Positions 36,096 through 45,386 are shown, counted from the stretch's first letter. The stretch: 64,000 bases of DNA from Denitromonas halophila (GCF_007625155.1 NZ_VMNK01000006.1:423769-487768); one strand, 5' to 3'. Translations and numbers: made by a program. Notes: generated by a model from the letters alone, not told the origin.

Positions 36096-37244
36096 GTGAA
36101 AAAACAAGACCAGTCCCTGGCATCACGGCAATCCGCATCCACCACCGACCATCCACCGGCACGACGCCACTTCCTGAAATCCGCCGCCGCGGGCGGCGCG
36201 CTGATCGCCGGCGCGCCTTTCATCAGCAATGCGCAGGCGGCCAAGGGCAAGACCTGGAAAGTGCAATCCACCTGGGACGCCGGCACCACCGGCTACGCCC
36301 TGTTTGAAGAATGGTGCAACGGCTTCCAGGAGGCCACCGGCGGCGAACTGAGCATCAAGCCCTTTGGCGCCAAGGCGGTGGCAGCCGACAACAACGCGCT
36401 GTTCGAATCAGTGCAGACCGGCGTGCTCGACGGCATGAACCCCTTCACCCTGTACTGGGCGGGCAAGATGCCAGCCAGCGTGTTCCTGTCGTCCTACCCG
36501 GTCGGGCCAGACCAGCCGGCGCAGTGGGACACCATGTTCTACGGCCTCGGCCTGCTCGAGAAGGTGCGCGAGATCTACGCCAAGTTCGGGCTGGTGTATG
36601 TCGGCCCCATCCAGCACGACGCCAACATCATCCACTCCAAGAAACCGGTACAGAGCGTGGCCGACTTCCAGGGCCTCAAGCTACGCGTGCCCGGCGGCAT
36701 GGTGTCGGAAGTGTTCCAGGCCTTTGGCGCGAGCACGGTGAGCCTGCCGGGCTCGGACATTTTCCCGGCGCTGGAAAAGGGCACCATCGACGCGGCCGAC
36801 TATGTGGGGCCGGCGGTCAACTGGGATCTGGGCTTTGCGCAGGTGACCAAGTACATCCTGTTTGGCCCGCCGGGGCTGATGTCGGTCTACCAGCCGGTCG
36901 ACCTGATGGACTTCACCGTCAACATGCGCGCCTGGAAGAGCCTGTCGCCGCTGATGCAGCAGATGGTCGAAGACCGGGTGAAGACCTATTCGGTGAAGCA
37001 CTTCGTGTCGATCCAGAAGCGCAACGTCGAGGCACTCGAGAAGTTCGAGAAGGCCGGCAGCGAGATCAACCGCATGAGCCAGGCCGACCTCGAAGCCTTC
37101 CGGCGAGCCGCCATCCCGATCTGGTTCAAGTGGGCCAAGAAAGACCAGGCCGCGGCCGAAGTGTTCAAGATGCAGCTCGACTACATGATGAATCCGATCA
37201 TGGGCTACGTCTCGGCGGCCGACATCAAGGGCCAGAGCCTCTAA
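36096..37244 (+). CDS. TRAP transporter solute receptor (DctP family), Tat-exported
   Basis: A 382-residue periplasmic binding protein of the DctP/TakP type, the receptor of a tripartite TRAP importer. A twin-arginine signal (ARRHFLKSAAAGGALIAGAP) at residues 24-45 precedes the mature protein, which starts near AKGKTWKVQSTWDAG. FQGLKLRVPGGMVSEVFQAF contains the arginine that grips the carboxylate. The GTG start at 36096 has GGAGGAG 7-13 bases upstream; a frame to 35994 is unsupported. Similarity to 2-oxo-acid-binding members suggests monocarboxylate or 2-oxo acid uptake, an inference. Confidence 0.92.
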   Translation: MKKQDQSLASRQSASTTDHPPARRHFLKSAAAGGALIAGAPFISNAQAAKGKTWKVQSTWDAGTTGYALFEEWCNGFQEATGGELSIKPFGAKAVAADNNALFESVQTGVLDGMNPFTLYWAGKMPASVFLSSYPVGPDQPAQWDTMFYGLGLLEKVREIYAKFGLVYVGPIQHDANIIHSKKPVQSVADFQGLKLRVPGGMVSEVFQAFGASTVSLPGSDIFPALEKGTIDAADYVGPAVNWDLGFAQVTKYILFGPPGLMSVYQPVDLMDFTVNMRAWKSLSPLMQQMVEDRVKTYSVKHFVSIQKRNVEALEKFEKAGSEINRMSQADLEAFRRAAIPIWFKWAKKDQAAAEVFKMQLDYMMNPIMGYVSAADIKGQSL

Positions 37245-37326
37245 CCGCCACCCAGCCAGAACCCCCGCACCGCCCGGCCCGACCGCGCGGTGCGGTTTGC
37301 ATGCGCAGCGCCAAGGAGATGAGCCC

Positions 37327-38016
37327 ATGAACACAGAACCCGACTTTGGCTTCGTGCTGCCCCATATGGTGTATTGGGGCTGGCTGGCGATCATGCCGCT
37401 GATTTTCATCTTCTGGGCGCGCTGGCAGGAACACGGCCAGCCACCACCGGCCACGCCGGACGAAGAACTCGCCGCCGATCTGCTGGCCACCGAGGACCCC
37501 GCGCTACACGTGGAAAACGGCTTCACCCGCGTGCTCGACAAACTCAGTACCTGGTCGGGCATCTTCGTCGCCTTCTGGACGGTCAATGCCGTAGTCGCCT
37601 ACTTCTACGAAGTGATCATGCGCTACATCTTCAACCAGCCGACCATCTGGGTGCATGAGTCATGCTTCTTGCTGTTCGGCATGCAATACCTGCTCGCCGG
37701 CGCCTACACCCTGCTCACCGGCGGCCATGTGCGGGTCGATGTGCTTTACATCAAGCTTCCACCACGCGGCCGGGTGGGCATGGACATCTTTACCTCGGTG
37801 TTCTTCTTCATCTTCGCCATCGCCCTGCTCGGCACCTCCTGGGGCTTCTTCATGTCGTCCTACGGCATGGGCGAAACCACGGTCGAGACCTGGGGCATCC
37901 AGTACTGGCCGGTCAAGGGCATGATGGTGCTGGGCGCGATCCTGCTGCTGCTGGCGGGCATCTCCAAACTGGCGAAAGACATTGTGCTGTTCCAGCGCAT
38001 GGGTCGGGAGGGCTGA
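37327..38016 (+). CDS. TRAP transporter small permease (DctQ)
   Basis: A 229-residue membrane subunit with four to five helices, in the order DctP-DctQ-DctM. After an N-terminal helix (PHMVYWGWLAIMPLIFIFW) and an acidic linker, the DctQ domain runs from about residue 75 with VNAVVAYFYEVIMRYIF, WVHESCFLLFGMQYLLAGAY and GGHVRVDVLY. The ATG at 37327 has AAGGAG 9-14 bases upstream. The extra N-terminal helix is typical of the larger DctQ subunits associated with 2-oxo acid or mannitol/chloroaromatic-type TRAP systems. Confidence 0.92.
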   Translation: MNTEPDFGFVLPHMVYWGWLAIMPLIFIFWARWQEHGQPPPATPDEELAADLLATEDPALHVENGFTRVLDKLSTWSGIFVAFWTVNAVVAYFYEVIMRYIFNQPTIWVHESCFLLFGMQYLLAGAYTLLTGGHVRVDVLYIKLPPRGRVGMDIFTSVFFFIFAIALLGTSWGFFMSSYGMGETTVETWGIQYWPVKGMMVLGAILLLLAGISKLAKDIVLFQRMGREG

Positions 38017-38019
38017 GCC

Positions 38020-39552
38020 ATGACGACGCCACGCGCTAAACGCAGCCCCTCGCTCAGCGGCCGCCTCGGCACCGCCGCACTGATTCTATCGACCGGCACC
38101 GCGCTGTTCATTTTCGGTGTCGAGCTGATCAACATCCTGTTCTACGACCCCTACGAAGACGCCCACTTCCTGTTCACCACCGCCGGCCTGCTTGAAAATG
38201 TGGAGATCAAGGAGCTCACCTACATCATGTTCGGTTCCCTGCTGGTGCTGCTCATGCTGGGGCTGCCGCTGGCCTTCGTGACCGGCGGGCTGGGGGTGGT
38301 GTTCATCTACCTCATCGGCGGTCAGGTGATGATCAACATCATCCCCTCGCGCATCTTCCCGATGATGACCAACTCCGACCTGGCGGCCATTCCGCTGTTT
38401 ATCTTCATGGCCTCCATGCTCGAACGCGCCGGGCTGATCGAGGAGATGTTCGACGTCATCTACCAATGGATGGGCGGCCTGCGTGGCGGTCTGGCAGCCG
38501 CGACCATCATCGCCTCTACCATCCTCGCCGCCATGGTCGGCGTCATCGGCGCGGCGGTGGTCACCATGGGCATCATCGCTCTGCCGGCCATGCTCAAGCG
38601 CAATTACGACCCCGAAATCGCCATCGGCTCGATCATGGCCGGCGGCACGCTGGGCATCCTGATCCCGCCGTCCATCCTCGCCATCCTGTACGCCGTGGTG
38701 GCGCAGCAGTCGGTGGGTGAGCTGTATCTGGGCTCGCTGCTGCCGGGCTTGATGCTCTCCGGCCTGTATGTGGCCTACGTACTGCTGCGCACCTGGCTGC
38801 GGCCCGAACTCGGCCCCGCCGTGCCGCGCGAAGAGCGCCTCAACCTCGGCCAGAAACTGCGCCTGCTGCTCAAGCTGGTCGCGCCGCTCATTCTGGTGGT
38901 GCTGGTGCTCGGCCTGCTGTTTGCCGGCATCGCCACACCGGTGGAGGCCGCGGGCATCGGCTCGTTTGGCGCCATCATCGTCGCCATCATGCACAAGCGC
39001 TTCAACCTCATCGCGCTGCGCGAGGCCTCGGTCAGCACCGTCAAAGCCTCGGCCATGGTGCTGTGGATCATCTTCGGCGCCTCGATCTTCGTCGGCTTCT
39101 ACATCCTGCAAGGCGGCCAGGCCTTCATCAACGACGCCATCCTCGGCACCGGTCTGTCGCCCTACGGCATCCTGTTCCTGATGATGGTGCTGTTGGTGAT
39201 TCTCGGCATGTTCCTCGACTGGGTCGGCATCCTGCTGCTCGCCGTGCCCATCTTCGTGCCCATCATCAAGTCACTCACCTTCGACGGCCTGCTCGGCCTG
39301 CCCCCCGTGCCCGGCGACAAGGTCGCGCTGTGGTTCGGCGTCATCTACCTGGTCAACATGCAGATGAGCTTCCTCAGCCCACCCTTCGGCTACGCCCTGT
39401 TCTACATGCGCGGCGTCACCCCCGACTCCATCAGTATGGCCACCATCTTCCGCTCGGCGCTGGTGTTTCTGGGGTTGCAGGTGCTGGGGCTGCTGCTGTG
39501 TATTTTGCTGCCGGGGATTGTGACGTTTTTGCCGGGGCTGGTTTATGGGTAA
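38020..39552 (+). CDS. TRAP transporter large permease (DctM)
   Basis: A 510-residue membrane protein with about twelve helices, the Na+-coupled transport subunit of the TRAP system. Family signatures include GSLLVLLMLGLPLAFVTGGL, NSDLAAIPLFIFMASMLERA and GIGSFGAIIVAI; LGMFLDWVGILLLAVPIFVP and SFLSPPFGYALFYM are near the end. It begins 3 bases after dctQ, with GGGAGGG upstream. A repeat element lies directly after the stop and no terminator is obvious. Confidence 0.94.
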   Translation: MTTPRAKRSPSLSGRLGTAALILSTGTALFIFGVELINILFYDPYEDAHFLFTTAGLLENVEIKELTYIMFGSLLVLLMLGLPLAFVTGGLGVVFIYLIGGQVMINIIPSRIFPMMTNSDLAAIPLFIFMASMLERAGLIEEMFDVIYQWMGGLRGGLAAATIIASTILAAMVGVIGAAVVTMGIIALPAMLKRNYDPEIAIGSIMAGGTLGILIPPSILAILYAVVAQQSVGELYLGSLLPGLMLSGLYVAYVLLRTWLRPELGPAVPREERLNLGQKLRLLLKLVAPLILVVLVLGLLFAGIATPVEAAGIGSFGAIIVAIMHKRFNLIALREASVSTVKASAMVLWIIFGASIFVGFYILQGGQAFINDAILGTGLSPYGILFLMMVLLVILGMFLDWVGILLLAVPIFVPIIKSLTFDGLLGLPPVPGDKVALWFGVIYLVNMQMSFLSPPFGYALFYMRGVTPDSISMATIFRSALVFLGLQVLGLLLCILLPGIVTFLPGLVYG

Positions 39553-39562
39553 ACCGAGAGCC

Positions 39563-39680
39563 GTAGCCCGGATGCAGGCCGAAGGTCGGAATCTGGAGTG
39601 GGTGCTTGATCGACCCTCTCTGCATGTTGCGCGTGCGGCGACTGCCCCCGGATTCCGCTGCGCTGCATCCGGGGGCTACG
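39563..39680. repeat. GTAGCCCGGATGCAG palindromic repeat, copy A
   Basis: Inverted arms gtagcccggatgcag (39563-39577) and ctgcatccgggggctac (39663-39679). The right 80 bases (39600-39680) recur in direct orientation at 40289-40367, and a shorter version of the palindrome is at 52023-52112. Non-coding. Confidence 0.8.
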
Positions 39681-39690
39681 ATACTGAGGA

Positions 39691-40092
39691 TCAAGTTCTC
39701 CGACGCAAGTGCTCGATAGGCTGCCAAGAACTCTTACCAGGGACGCGGCACTCCCAAAACCGCCAACCGTTTACCGCACTGCCCGTGATAGCCACTGCTG
39801 CTGCAGATGGTGAGTCATAACTCTGACCGTTGACCTTAAGGGCGCCATTTTCAACAAGGCCAATGTGGGCTTGACCTTTGTAGGCAGCTCGAAACTCGGT
39901 GCCAGCGGGAAACCGAACCCCTTTAGCTACCCAATCAGACGGAGACTCCCCAACCGTCTCTTTCGCTGAGCCTGCCGTGGTTCGACCGAGGCCAAGGAGT
40001 TCTCGAACTACATCGTTGTATGAAACGTCTTCGGTAGTCCTGCGGACGGTAAGTTGTTTAAAAACATCAAAATCGACTTCGATCGTATGCAT
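39691..40092 (-). CDS. Small protein with SeqA-like ribbon-helix-helix and RAMA domain
   Basis: A 133-residue protein. Residues 1-35 (MHTIEVDFDVFKQL then SYNDVVRELLGL) resemble the ribbon-helix-helix of SeqA. Residues about 60-130 match the RAMA (DUF4357-like) domain: GVRFPAGTEFRAAYKG, DSPSAAAVAITGSAVNGWRFW and the ending PGKSSWQPIEHLR. RAMA domains are associated with restriction-modification enzymes and proposed to read modified DNA. The ATG at 40092 has GAGGAG 7-12 bases upstream, better than a start at 40119. The gene is less GC-rich than its surroundings and lies between two repeat copies, suggesting transfer. Domain calls are from memory of family patterns. Confidence 0.78.
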   Translation of the reverse strand: MHTIEVDFDVFKQLTVRRTTEDVSYNDVVRELLGLGRTTAGSAKETVGESPSDWVAKGVRFPAGTEFRAAYKGQAHIGLVENGALKVNGQSYDSPSAAAVAITGSAVNGWRFWECRVPGKSSWQPIEHLRRRT

Positions 40093-40288
40093 GACTAGCT
40101 CCTCAAGAGTTGCGCGCAACGGATGTTTCGCGCCTCAAGATCACTATAGTACTTAAAGCACTTTAAGCAAAGCGTTTATTAAGAACCACTTTCGGGCTAT
40201 AGAACCCGCTGTTCCGAGTAGCCCCGGAACTAGGAGGCATAGACGACACTCCAGCTACCGCAAATTGGCATACGACGAATGTAGGGGT

Positions 40289-40367
40289 GGGTGTTTGATC
40301 GACCCTGGCTGCATGTTGCGCGCACAGCGACTGCCCCCGGATTCCGCTGCGCTGCATCCGGGCTACG
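40289..40367. repeat. GTAGCCCGGATGCAG-type repeat, partial copy B
   Basis: Direct repeat of 39600-39680 (about nine in ten bases identical), ending gcgctgcatccgggctacg but lacking the left palindrome arm. With copy A it brackets the RHH-RAMA gene. The 196 bases between that gene and this copy hold nothing I can define. Confidence 0.8.
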
Positions 40368-40385
40368 CCCTCCCGACGGTGAGCG

Positions 40386-41297
40386 TCAGGCGGCGACGAG
40401 CCAGTCGCCTTCGCGCTTTGCGACGCCGGCTTTGACGAGGCTGTCGACGAGCCAGTCGGCGAGGCGTTCGGGGGTTTCGTTGAGGAAGCGTTCGTTGGCG
40501 ATGCGGAACAGCGGGGTGCTGTCGAGCCAGCCGGGCAGGTCGGCGAGGGCGATGCGGCGCATGTCGAGCAGGGAGAAGGTGACGCAGCCGCGGATGGCGT
40601 TCCGGGCCATGCGGCTGCCGTCTTCTTCGAAGGCGCGCAGGCGGGCGTAGGCGGCGGCGAGGGCTTCGTCGACTTCAACAAAGGGCGCACCGTGACCGGG
40701 GATGACATGGCGCACCGGCAGGCGCGCGATGACGTCGAGCGTGCGACGGGCTTCGCCGATGCCGTCACCGGTGCCGAGCACGTCGGCAAACAGAATGCCG
40801 AAGCCCTCGCGCCACAACGCGTCGCCGGAGATGAGCACGCCGTGCTCGCGGTTGAAGAACATCAGCGCGTCCATGTCGTGGCCGGGCGCGGCGAGCGCCT
40901 GCCAGTGCATGCCGCCCATGTCGCGTTCAAAGCCGGGGTGGATTTTGGCGTCGGCCGTGAAGCGCTCGCCGGTCTGCTTGGCGACGGAGAGCAGCAAGGC
41001 GTTTTCGTCCCATTGCTGCACGGCGTCGTGCATGCCGGCGGGCACGGTGATGCGACAGCCAAAGGCGCGCTGCACCGCGGCGTTGCCGCCGATGTGGTCG
41101 GAGTGCGAATGGGTGTTGACGATGTCGGTGAGCGGGCAGCCGTCGAGCGCGCTGCGCACCAGGGCGACAGTCTGATCGGCATGGCTGACATAGCCGGTGT
41201 CGACCAGCACGGCGCTATCGCCCTCGAAGAGCAGGATGTTGTTGGACGACAGCCAGCCCCGTTCGAGGACATGGATGGGCGCGGGCAGGCGGCTCAT
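40386..41297 (-). CDS. MBL-fold metallo-hydrolase
   Basis: A 303-residue metallo-beta-lactamase-fold hydrolase with the zinc motif NTHSHSDHIGGN near residue 63, further ligands in AAPGHDMDAL and VIPGHGAPF, and an N-terminal LLFEGDSAVLVDTGYV. Substrate unknown; relatives hydrolyse thioesters, lactones or phosphoesters. Its ATG overlaps the stop of the upstream DUF1289 gene (ATGA), which makes it the last gene of the long minus-strand liu cluster. The C-terminal 60 residues form a helical extension (SLLDMRRIALADL). Confidence 0.9.
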   Translation of the reverse strand: MSRLPAPIHVLERGWLSSNNILLFEGDSAVLVDTGYVSHADQTVALVRSALDGCPLTDIVNTHSHSDHIGGNAAVQRAFGCRITVPAGMHDAVQQWDENALLLSVAKQTGERFTADAKIHPGFERDMGGMHWQALAAPGHDMDALMFFNREHGVLISGDALWREGFGILFADVLGTGDGIGEARRTLDVIARLPVRHVIPGHGAPFVEVDEALAAAYARLRAFEEDGSRMARNAIRGCVTFSLLDMRRIALADLPGWLDSTPLFRIANERFLNETPERLADWLVDSLVKAGVAKREGDWLVAA

Positions 41298-41479
41298 GTC
41301 GCATCCGGCAGGTCGTCATCCGGCGTGATCGCGACATGGTCGGCCACCGGGGTTTGCTCGTCGGCGTCGGTCGGGTCGTCGGTGTGGTCGTTGCCGAAGA
41401 TTTCATCAGCCGAGCGGCCACAGCCGATGCAGGTTTCGGAGTCGGGGTCGATCTCGCAGATGCCGATGCATTCAGACAT
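41294..41479 (-). CDS. DUF1289 cysteine-rich protein, copy 1
   Basis: A 61-residue protein whose first half is a DUF1289 motif, CIGICEIDPDSETCIGCGRS, with four cysteines that probably bind a metal or Fe-S centre. The second half is acidic and disordered (Asp-rich). The Trp-containing end typical of the domain (as in copy 2) is missing, so the motif is shortened. It overlaps the MBL hydrolase gene by ATGA and follows another DUF1289 gene by 32 bases. Confidence 0.82.
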   Translation of the reverse strand: MSECIGICEIDPDSETCIGCGRSADEIFGNDHTDDPTDADEQTPVADHVAITPDDDLPDAT

Positions 41480-41511
41480 AACGCGTTCCTGGTCAGCGCA
41501 AAACGCGCATT

Positions 41512-41712
41512 TTACCGGTCACCACCGACCGGATGGGCATCGCCGAACACCGCGGCCTCACGCTCGGCAACCCGCGCCAGGATTGCGCGCTTCTCGTCAT
41601 CGCCGATGCGACTCCAGGCGGTGATCTCGTCGATGGTGCGGGCACAGCCCTCGCACAGACCCGAGTTCGGGTCCATTTTACAGACGTCGATGCAGGGCGA
41701 TTCAACGCTCAT
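41512..41712 (-). CDS. DUF1289 cysteine-rich protein, copy 2
   Basis: A 66-residue protein with the complete DUF1289 pattern: [20 protein letters not shown], then [20 protein letters not shown]. Four cysteines probably form a small metal site. The ATG at 41712 overlaps the stop of the HMG-CoA lyase gene (ATGA); a TTG at 41718 is an alternative. Function of the family is unknown. It lies in tandem with a second, degenerate DUF1289 gene. Confidence 0.88.
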   Translation of the reverse strand: MSVESPCIDVCKMDPNSGLCEGCARTIDEITAWSRIGDDEKRAILARVAEREAAVFGDAHPVGGDR

Positions 41713-42623
41713 ACGCAAGCGCCTCGCTTAGCCAGCACCGCGCGCGCCACTTTCGAGCCCGGCTCGCGGCCCAGTTGGGCGCTGATCCAGGCGGCAGTGT
41801 CGACCAGCGTATTCAGGTCAATGCCCGTCTCCAGGCCGAGGCCGTTGAGCAGGTAGACCACGTCTTCGGTCGCCACGTTGCCCGAGGCGCCGGCGGCATA
41901 AGGGCAGCCACCCAACCCGCCGACCGAGGCGTCGAACACCGCCACGCCCATCTCCAGCGAGGCGTAGATGTTGGCCAGCGCCTGGCCGTAGGTGTCGTGA
42001 TAGTGCCCGGCGAGCTTGTCGAGCGGCACACGCGCGGCGACCGCCTCAAGCATGCGTTTCGTCTTGCCGGGCGTGCCGGTGCCAATGGTGTCGCCGAGGC
42101 TGATTTCGTAGCAGCCCATGTCGAGCAGCGTGCCCGCCACGTTGGCCACCGCCGCCGGGGCGATCTCGCCTTCATACGGACAACCGACCACGCAGGACAC
42201 ATAGCCACGCACCTTGACGCCGGCCGCCTGGGCCGCCGCCATCACCGGCTCGAAGCGTTGCAGCGACTCGGCGATGGAGCAGTTGATGTTCTTCTGGCTG
42301 AAGGACTCGGAGGCCGCACCAAACACCGCCACCTCGGTCGCACCGGCGGCCAGCGCGGCTTCGAAACCCTTGAGGTTGGGCGTCAGCACCGGGTAGCCGA
42401 CGCCCGGCAGGCGATTGATGCGCGCCATCACCTCGCTGTTGTCGGCCATCTGCGGCACCCATTTGGGCGACACGAAGGACGCGGCCTCGATGCTCTTGAG
42501 GCCGGCCGCGCCGAGGCGGGCGATGAGCTCGACCTTGACCTCGGTCGAAATGATCTGCTTCTCGTTCTGCAGCCCGTCGCGCGGGCCGACATCGACGATA
42601 CGAACCTGGGTTGGCAGGGTCAT
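41709..42623 (-). CDS. mvaB: Hydroxymethylglutaryl-CoA lyase
   Basis: A 304-residue TIM-barrel enzyme that cleaves HMG-CoA to acetyl-CoA and acetoacetate, the last step of the leucine pathway. Signatures: [13 protein letters not shown] near the N-terminus, GCPYEGE, and the active-site loop [20 protein letters not shown] with the catalytic cysteine. Metal-binding histidines are in [11 protein letters not shown]. The ATG at 42623 has AAGGA about 10 bases upstream; a second ATG at 42641 would add six residues. It follows the biotin carboxylase subunit gene by about 100 bases. The acetoacetate-activating enzyme is not in this cluster. Confidence 0.95.
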   Translation of the reverse strand: MTLPTQVRIVDVGPRDGLQNEKQIISTEVKVELIARLGAAGLKSIEAASFVSPKWVPQMADNSEVMARINRLPGVGYPVLTPNLKGFEAALAAGATEVAVFGAASESFSQKNINCSIAESLQRFEPVMAAAQAAGVKVRGYVSCVVGCPYEGEIAPAAVANVAGTLLDMGCYEISLGDTIGTGTPGKTKRMLEAVAARVPLDKLAGHYHDTYGQALANIYASLEMGVAVFDASVGGLGGCPYAAGASGNVATEDVVYLLNGLGLETGIDLNTLVDTAAWISAQLGREPGSKVARAVLAKRGACV

Positions 42624-42725
42624 CGGTTTTTCCTTTGTCATCTCATCCAATCGACACGGCTGGATGTGGGGCCGGTTTCAAGCCGCCGCGCCGGTTGCAA
42701 CCAGCGCGGCCGGATGAATCCGCCC

Positions 42726-44726
42726 CTAGGCCTTCACCTCGAACTCGACCAGTTCGTCGCCGTCTCCCACCTGGTCACCCACCGCAAAGCGAAAGGCCTT
42801 GACCGTGCCGGCGGCGGGCGCGTTGATGGTGTGCTCCATTTTCATGGCTTCGAGAATCAGCAGCGGCGCGCCCTTCTCGACGGCCGCCCCTTCGCTGGCG
42901 ATAAGCGAGATGACCTTGCCCGGCATCGGTGCCAGCAGGCCACCTTCAGCCCCGCCGCCCTCGCCCGAGAAATGCAGCGGATCGACATTGGACAGCTGCC
43001 AGGCGCGCCCGTGCAGGAACACATGGCGCTTCTCGTTGGCAGCGACCACGGTGGCGTCCATGCGCATGCCGTCCAGTTCGACGCGCAACAGCCCGCGATC
43101 ATTCAGCTCACCACGCGCTTCGACCGACTGGCCATTGACCGTCAGCGTGTAGCCGTCGGCGCGATAGGCCACGTTCACCGTCTGCTGTTCTTCGCCGAGG
43201 CGGAAGATCAGGTCGCGCTTGGCGGTGGCGTTCAGGCGCCAGCCGTCGCGGGCATGCCAGGGCGAGAGCGGGTCTTCGTCGCGGCGGGCTTTGGCCGCGC
43301 CGCGATTGGCTTCGCGCAGCAACTCGGCGAGTGCCGCCACCTGCCACACTTCGACCGGCGTAGCCTTGGCTTCGGGGAAGAGATAGGCTTTTTCGCGCTC
43401 GATCAGGCCGGTGTCGAGATCGGCATTGGCGAAGGCCGGGCAGGCAGTGAGCCGCGACAAAAAGCTGATGTTGTTCGACACGCCGGCCACCCGATACTCG
43501 GCCAGCGCCTGCAGCATGCGCGCCAGGGCGCGGTCACGGTTCTGGTCCCAGACGATGAGCTTGGCGATCATCGGGTCGTAGTGCGGGCTGATCTCGTCGC
43601 CCTCTTCGACGCCGGTATCCACGCGCACATGCAGGTTCTCGGCCGGCGGCGAGAGGTGCAGCAATTTGCCGGTCGAAGGCAAAAAGCCCTTGTCCGGGTC
43701 TTCGGCGTAGATCCGCGCTTCGAGGGCGTGGCCGCGAATCTGCAACTGCTCCTGCGCCAGCGGCAGCGGCTCGCCCGAGGCGACGCGCAATTGCCACTCG
43801 ACCAGATCGAGGCCGGTGATCATCTCGGTGACCGGGTGTTCCACCTGCAGGCGGGTGTTCATCTCCATGAAGTAGAAGGTGCCGTCCTGATTGGCGATGA
43901 ACTCGACCGTGCCGGCGCCGACATAGCCGACCGCCTTGGCCGCATCGACCGCCGCCTTGCCCATGGCCGCACGACGCTCGGGCGTCATGCCCGGCGCGGG
44001 GGCTTCTTCGAGCACTTTCTGGTGGCGGCGCTGCACCGAGCAGTCGCGTTCGAACAGATACACGCAGTTGCCCTGGGTGTCGCCAAACACCTGGATTTCA
44101 ATGTGGCGCGGACGGGTCAGGTACTTCTCAATCAGCACATGGTCGTCGCCAAAACTGGAGATGGCCTCGCGCTTGCACGAGCCGAGCAGGTCGAGGAAGT
44201 CCTCGGCCTTCTCAACCAGACGCATGCCCTTGCCGCCACCGCCGGCAGCGGCCTTGATCAGCACCGGGTAGCCGATACCGTCAGCCTCGCGCTTGAGCAG
44301 GTCGGGGTCCTGGTCGTCGCCGTGGTAGCCCGGGGTCAGCGGCACGCCGGCCGCGCCCATGATTTTCTTGGCTTCAGATTTGGAGCCCATGGCATGAATC
44401 GCCGCCACCGGCGGGCCGATGAAGACGATGCCGGCCTCATCGCAGGCATGGCAGAAGTCTTCGTTTTCGGACAGAAAACCATAGCCCGGATGGATGGCCT
44501 GCGCGCCCGTCTGCTTGGCCGCGCCAATGATCTTGTCGATCACCAGATAGCTTTCCTTGACGGCGGCCGGCCCGATCAGCACGGCCTCGTCGGCCAGGCG
44601 CACATGGCGCGCGTTGGCGTCGGCTTCGGAATACACAGCCACGGTCTTGATGCCCATGCGCCGCGCGGTCTTGATGACGCGGCAGGCAATTTCGCCCCGG
44701 TTGGCGATCAGAATCTTGTCAAACAT
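42726..44726 (-). CDS. liuD: Methylcrotonyl-CoA carboxylase, biotin-containing subunit
   Basis: A 666-residue biotin carboxylase/carrier subunit. Order: biotin carboxylase N-domain (ILIANRGEIACRVIKTAR), ATP-grasp (about 115-325, KAAAGGGGKGMRLVEKAED), C-domain (about 335-445), a linking barrel, and a biotinyl domain whose lysine sits in LILEAMKMEHTINAP near residue 632. It carboxylates biotin with bicarbonate and ATP for transfer to 3-methylcrotonyl-CoA by the LiuB subunit. Propionyl-CoA or geranyl-CoA carboxylases are similar, but the liu neighbours settle the assignment. Confidence 0.94.
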   Translation of the reverse strand: MFDKILIANRGEIACRVIKTARRMGIKTVAVYSEADANARHVRLADEAVLIGPAAVKESYLVIDKIIGAAKQTGAQAIHPGYGFLSENEDFCHACDEAGIVFIGPPVAAIHAMGSKSEAKKIMGAAGVPLTPGYHGDDQDPDLLKREADGIGYPVLIKAAAGGGGKGMRLVEKAEDFLDLLGSCKREAISSFGDDHVLIEKYLTRPRHIEIQVFGDTQGNCVYLFERDCSVQRRHQKVLEEAPAPGMTPERRAAMGKAAVDAAKAVGYVGAGTVEFIANQDGTFYFMEMNTRLQVEHPVTEMITGLDLVEWQLRVASGEPLPLAQEQLQIRGHALEARIYAEDPDKGFLPSTGKLLHLSPPAENLHVRVDTGVEEGDEISPHYDPMIAKLIVWDQNRDRALARMLQALAEYRVAGVSNNISFLSRLTACPAFANADLDTGLIEREKAYLFPEAKATPVEVWQVAALAELLREANRGAAKARRDEDPLSPWHARDGWRLNATAKRDLIFRLGEEQQTVNVAYRADGYTLTVNGQSVEARGELNDRGLLRVELDGMRMDATVVAANEKRHVFLHGRAWQLSNVDPLHFSGEGGGAEGGLLAPMPGKVISLIASEGAAVEKGAPLLILEAMKMEHTINAPAAGTVKAFRFAVGDQVGDGDELVEFEVKA

Positions 44727-44747
44727 GTCTCTTCTCCACGATTTCGT

Positions 44748-45386
44748 TCATTGTTCTTGTCCGCCGAGCACCACAGTGCCGGTCGGTGTTTCTATTTCCG
44801 CACTCAGCCACGGAGCCTCGCCCGGGCGGAGGTCTTGCCATTCGATAGTGTCTTCAAGGCCGAGCCGCGCCATCAGCGCACGCAGCGCGTCCTGCTCGGC
44901 ATGCGCGCCACGCAAGCGTGTCAGGCGGCAGCCCACATCGACCAACTGCGCCGCCGGGTGGGTGTTGCCCGACCACTGAATAAGCGCCGGCAGCACGCCA
45001 CCAAAACCCGGCTGTCCATCGGCCGGCACCGTAATGCGCCAGTCCAGCGCACCGCGCGCCATGGCCAGCACCTCACCCATCGCCACACCGCCCAGCGCCG
45101 CATCGCGCACGATGTCGTCGCTGCGTGCCGCCCAGGTGGCGAGCCGGGGTGTGGCAGGCGGCGCATCCAGCCCGAACCAGCGCGGTCGCCCCGGTGCCGG
45201 CGCGGCCGGATCAACTGCAATCACTTCGAGATACACGCCCTCGCCCAAAGACAGCAAAGCGTTGTGCGTGCCCATGCGCGCATGCTCGCCACCGGCCTGC
45301 AAGCTGACGCCCAACTGCGACTCAAGCCACGCCACACCGGCCGCACGAGTTGGCGCGGTGATCACCAGATGATCAATACGCTTCAT
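44748..45386 (-). CDS. VOC-superfamily (glyoxalase-like) protein
   Basis: A 212-residue protein beginning MKRIDHLVITAP, the typical first strand of a glyoxalase-like (VOC) domain, with GGEHARMGTHNALLSLGEG and YLEVIAVDP following. It matches the 'glyoxalase-like domain 3' pattern; metal ligands would include His6 and Glu near residue 59. Substrate unknown. The start at 45386 overlaps the DUF4126 gene stop (ATGA), and it sits between that gene and the carboxylase gene, so it is co-transcribed with the liu genes. Confidence 0.85.
   Translation of the reverse strand: MKRIDHLVITAPTRAAGVAWLESQLGVSLQAGGEHARMGTHNALLSLGEGVYLEVIAVDPAAPAPGRPRWFGLDAPPATPRLATWAARSDDIVRDAALGGVAMGEVLAMARGALDWRITVPADGQPGFGGVLPALIQWSGNTHPAAQLVDVGCRLTRLRGAHAEQDALRALMARLGLEDTIEWQDLRPGEAPWLSAEIETPTGTVVLGGQEQ

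Noticed and set aside
39563..40367. Insertion sequence remains or a composite transposon around the RAMA gene
   Set aside because: No transposase frame and no clear target-site duplication; the flanking elements are palindromic intergenic repeats also found at 52023.
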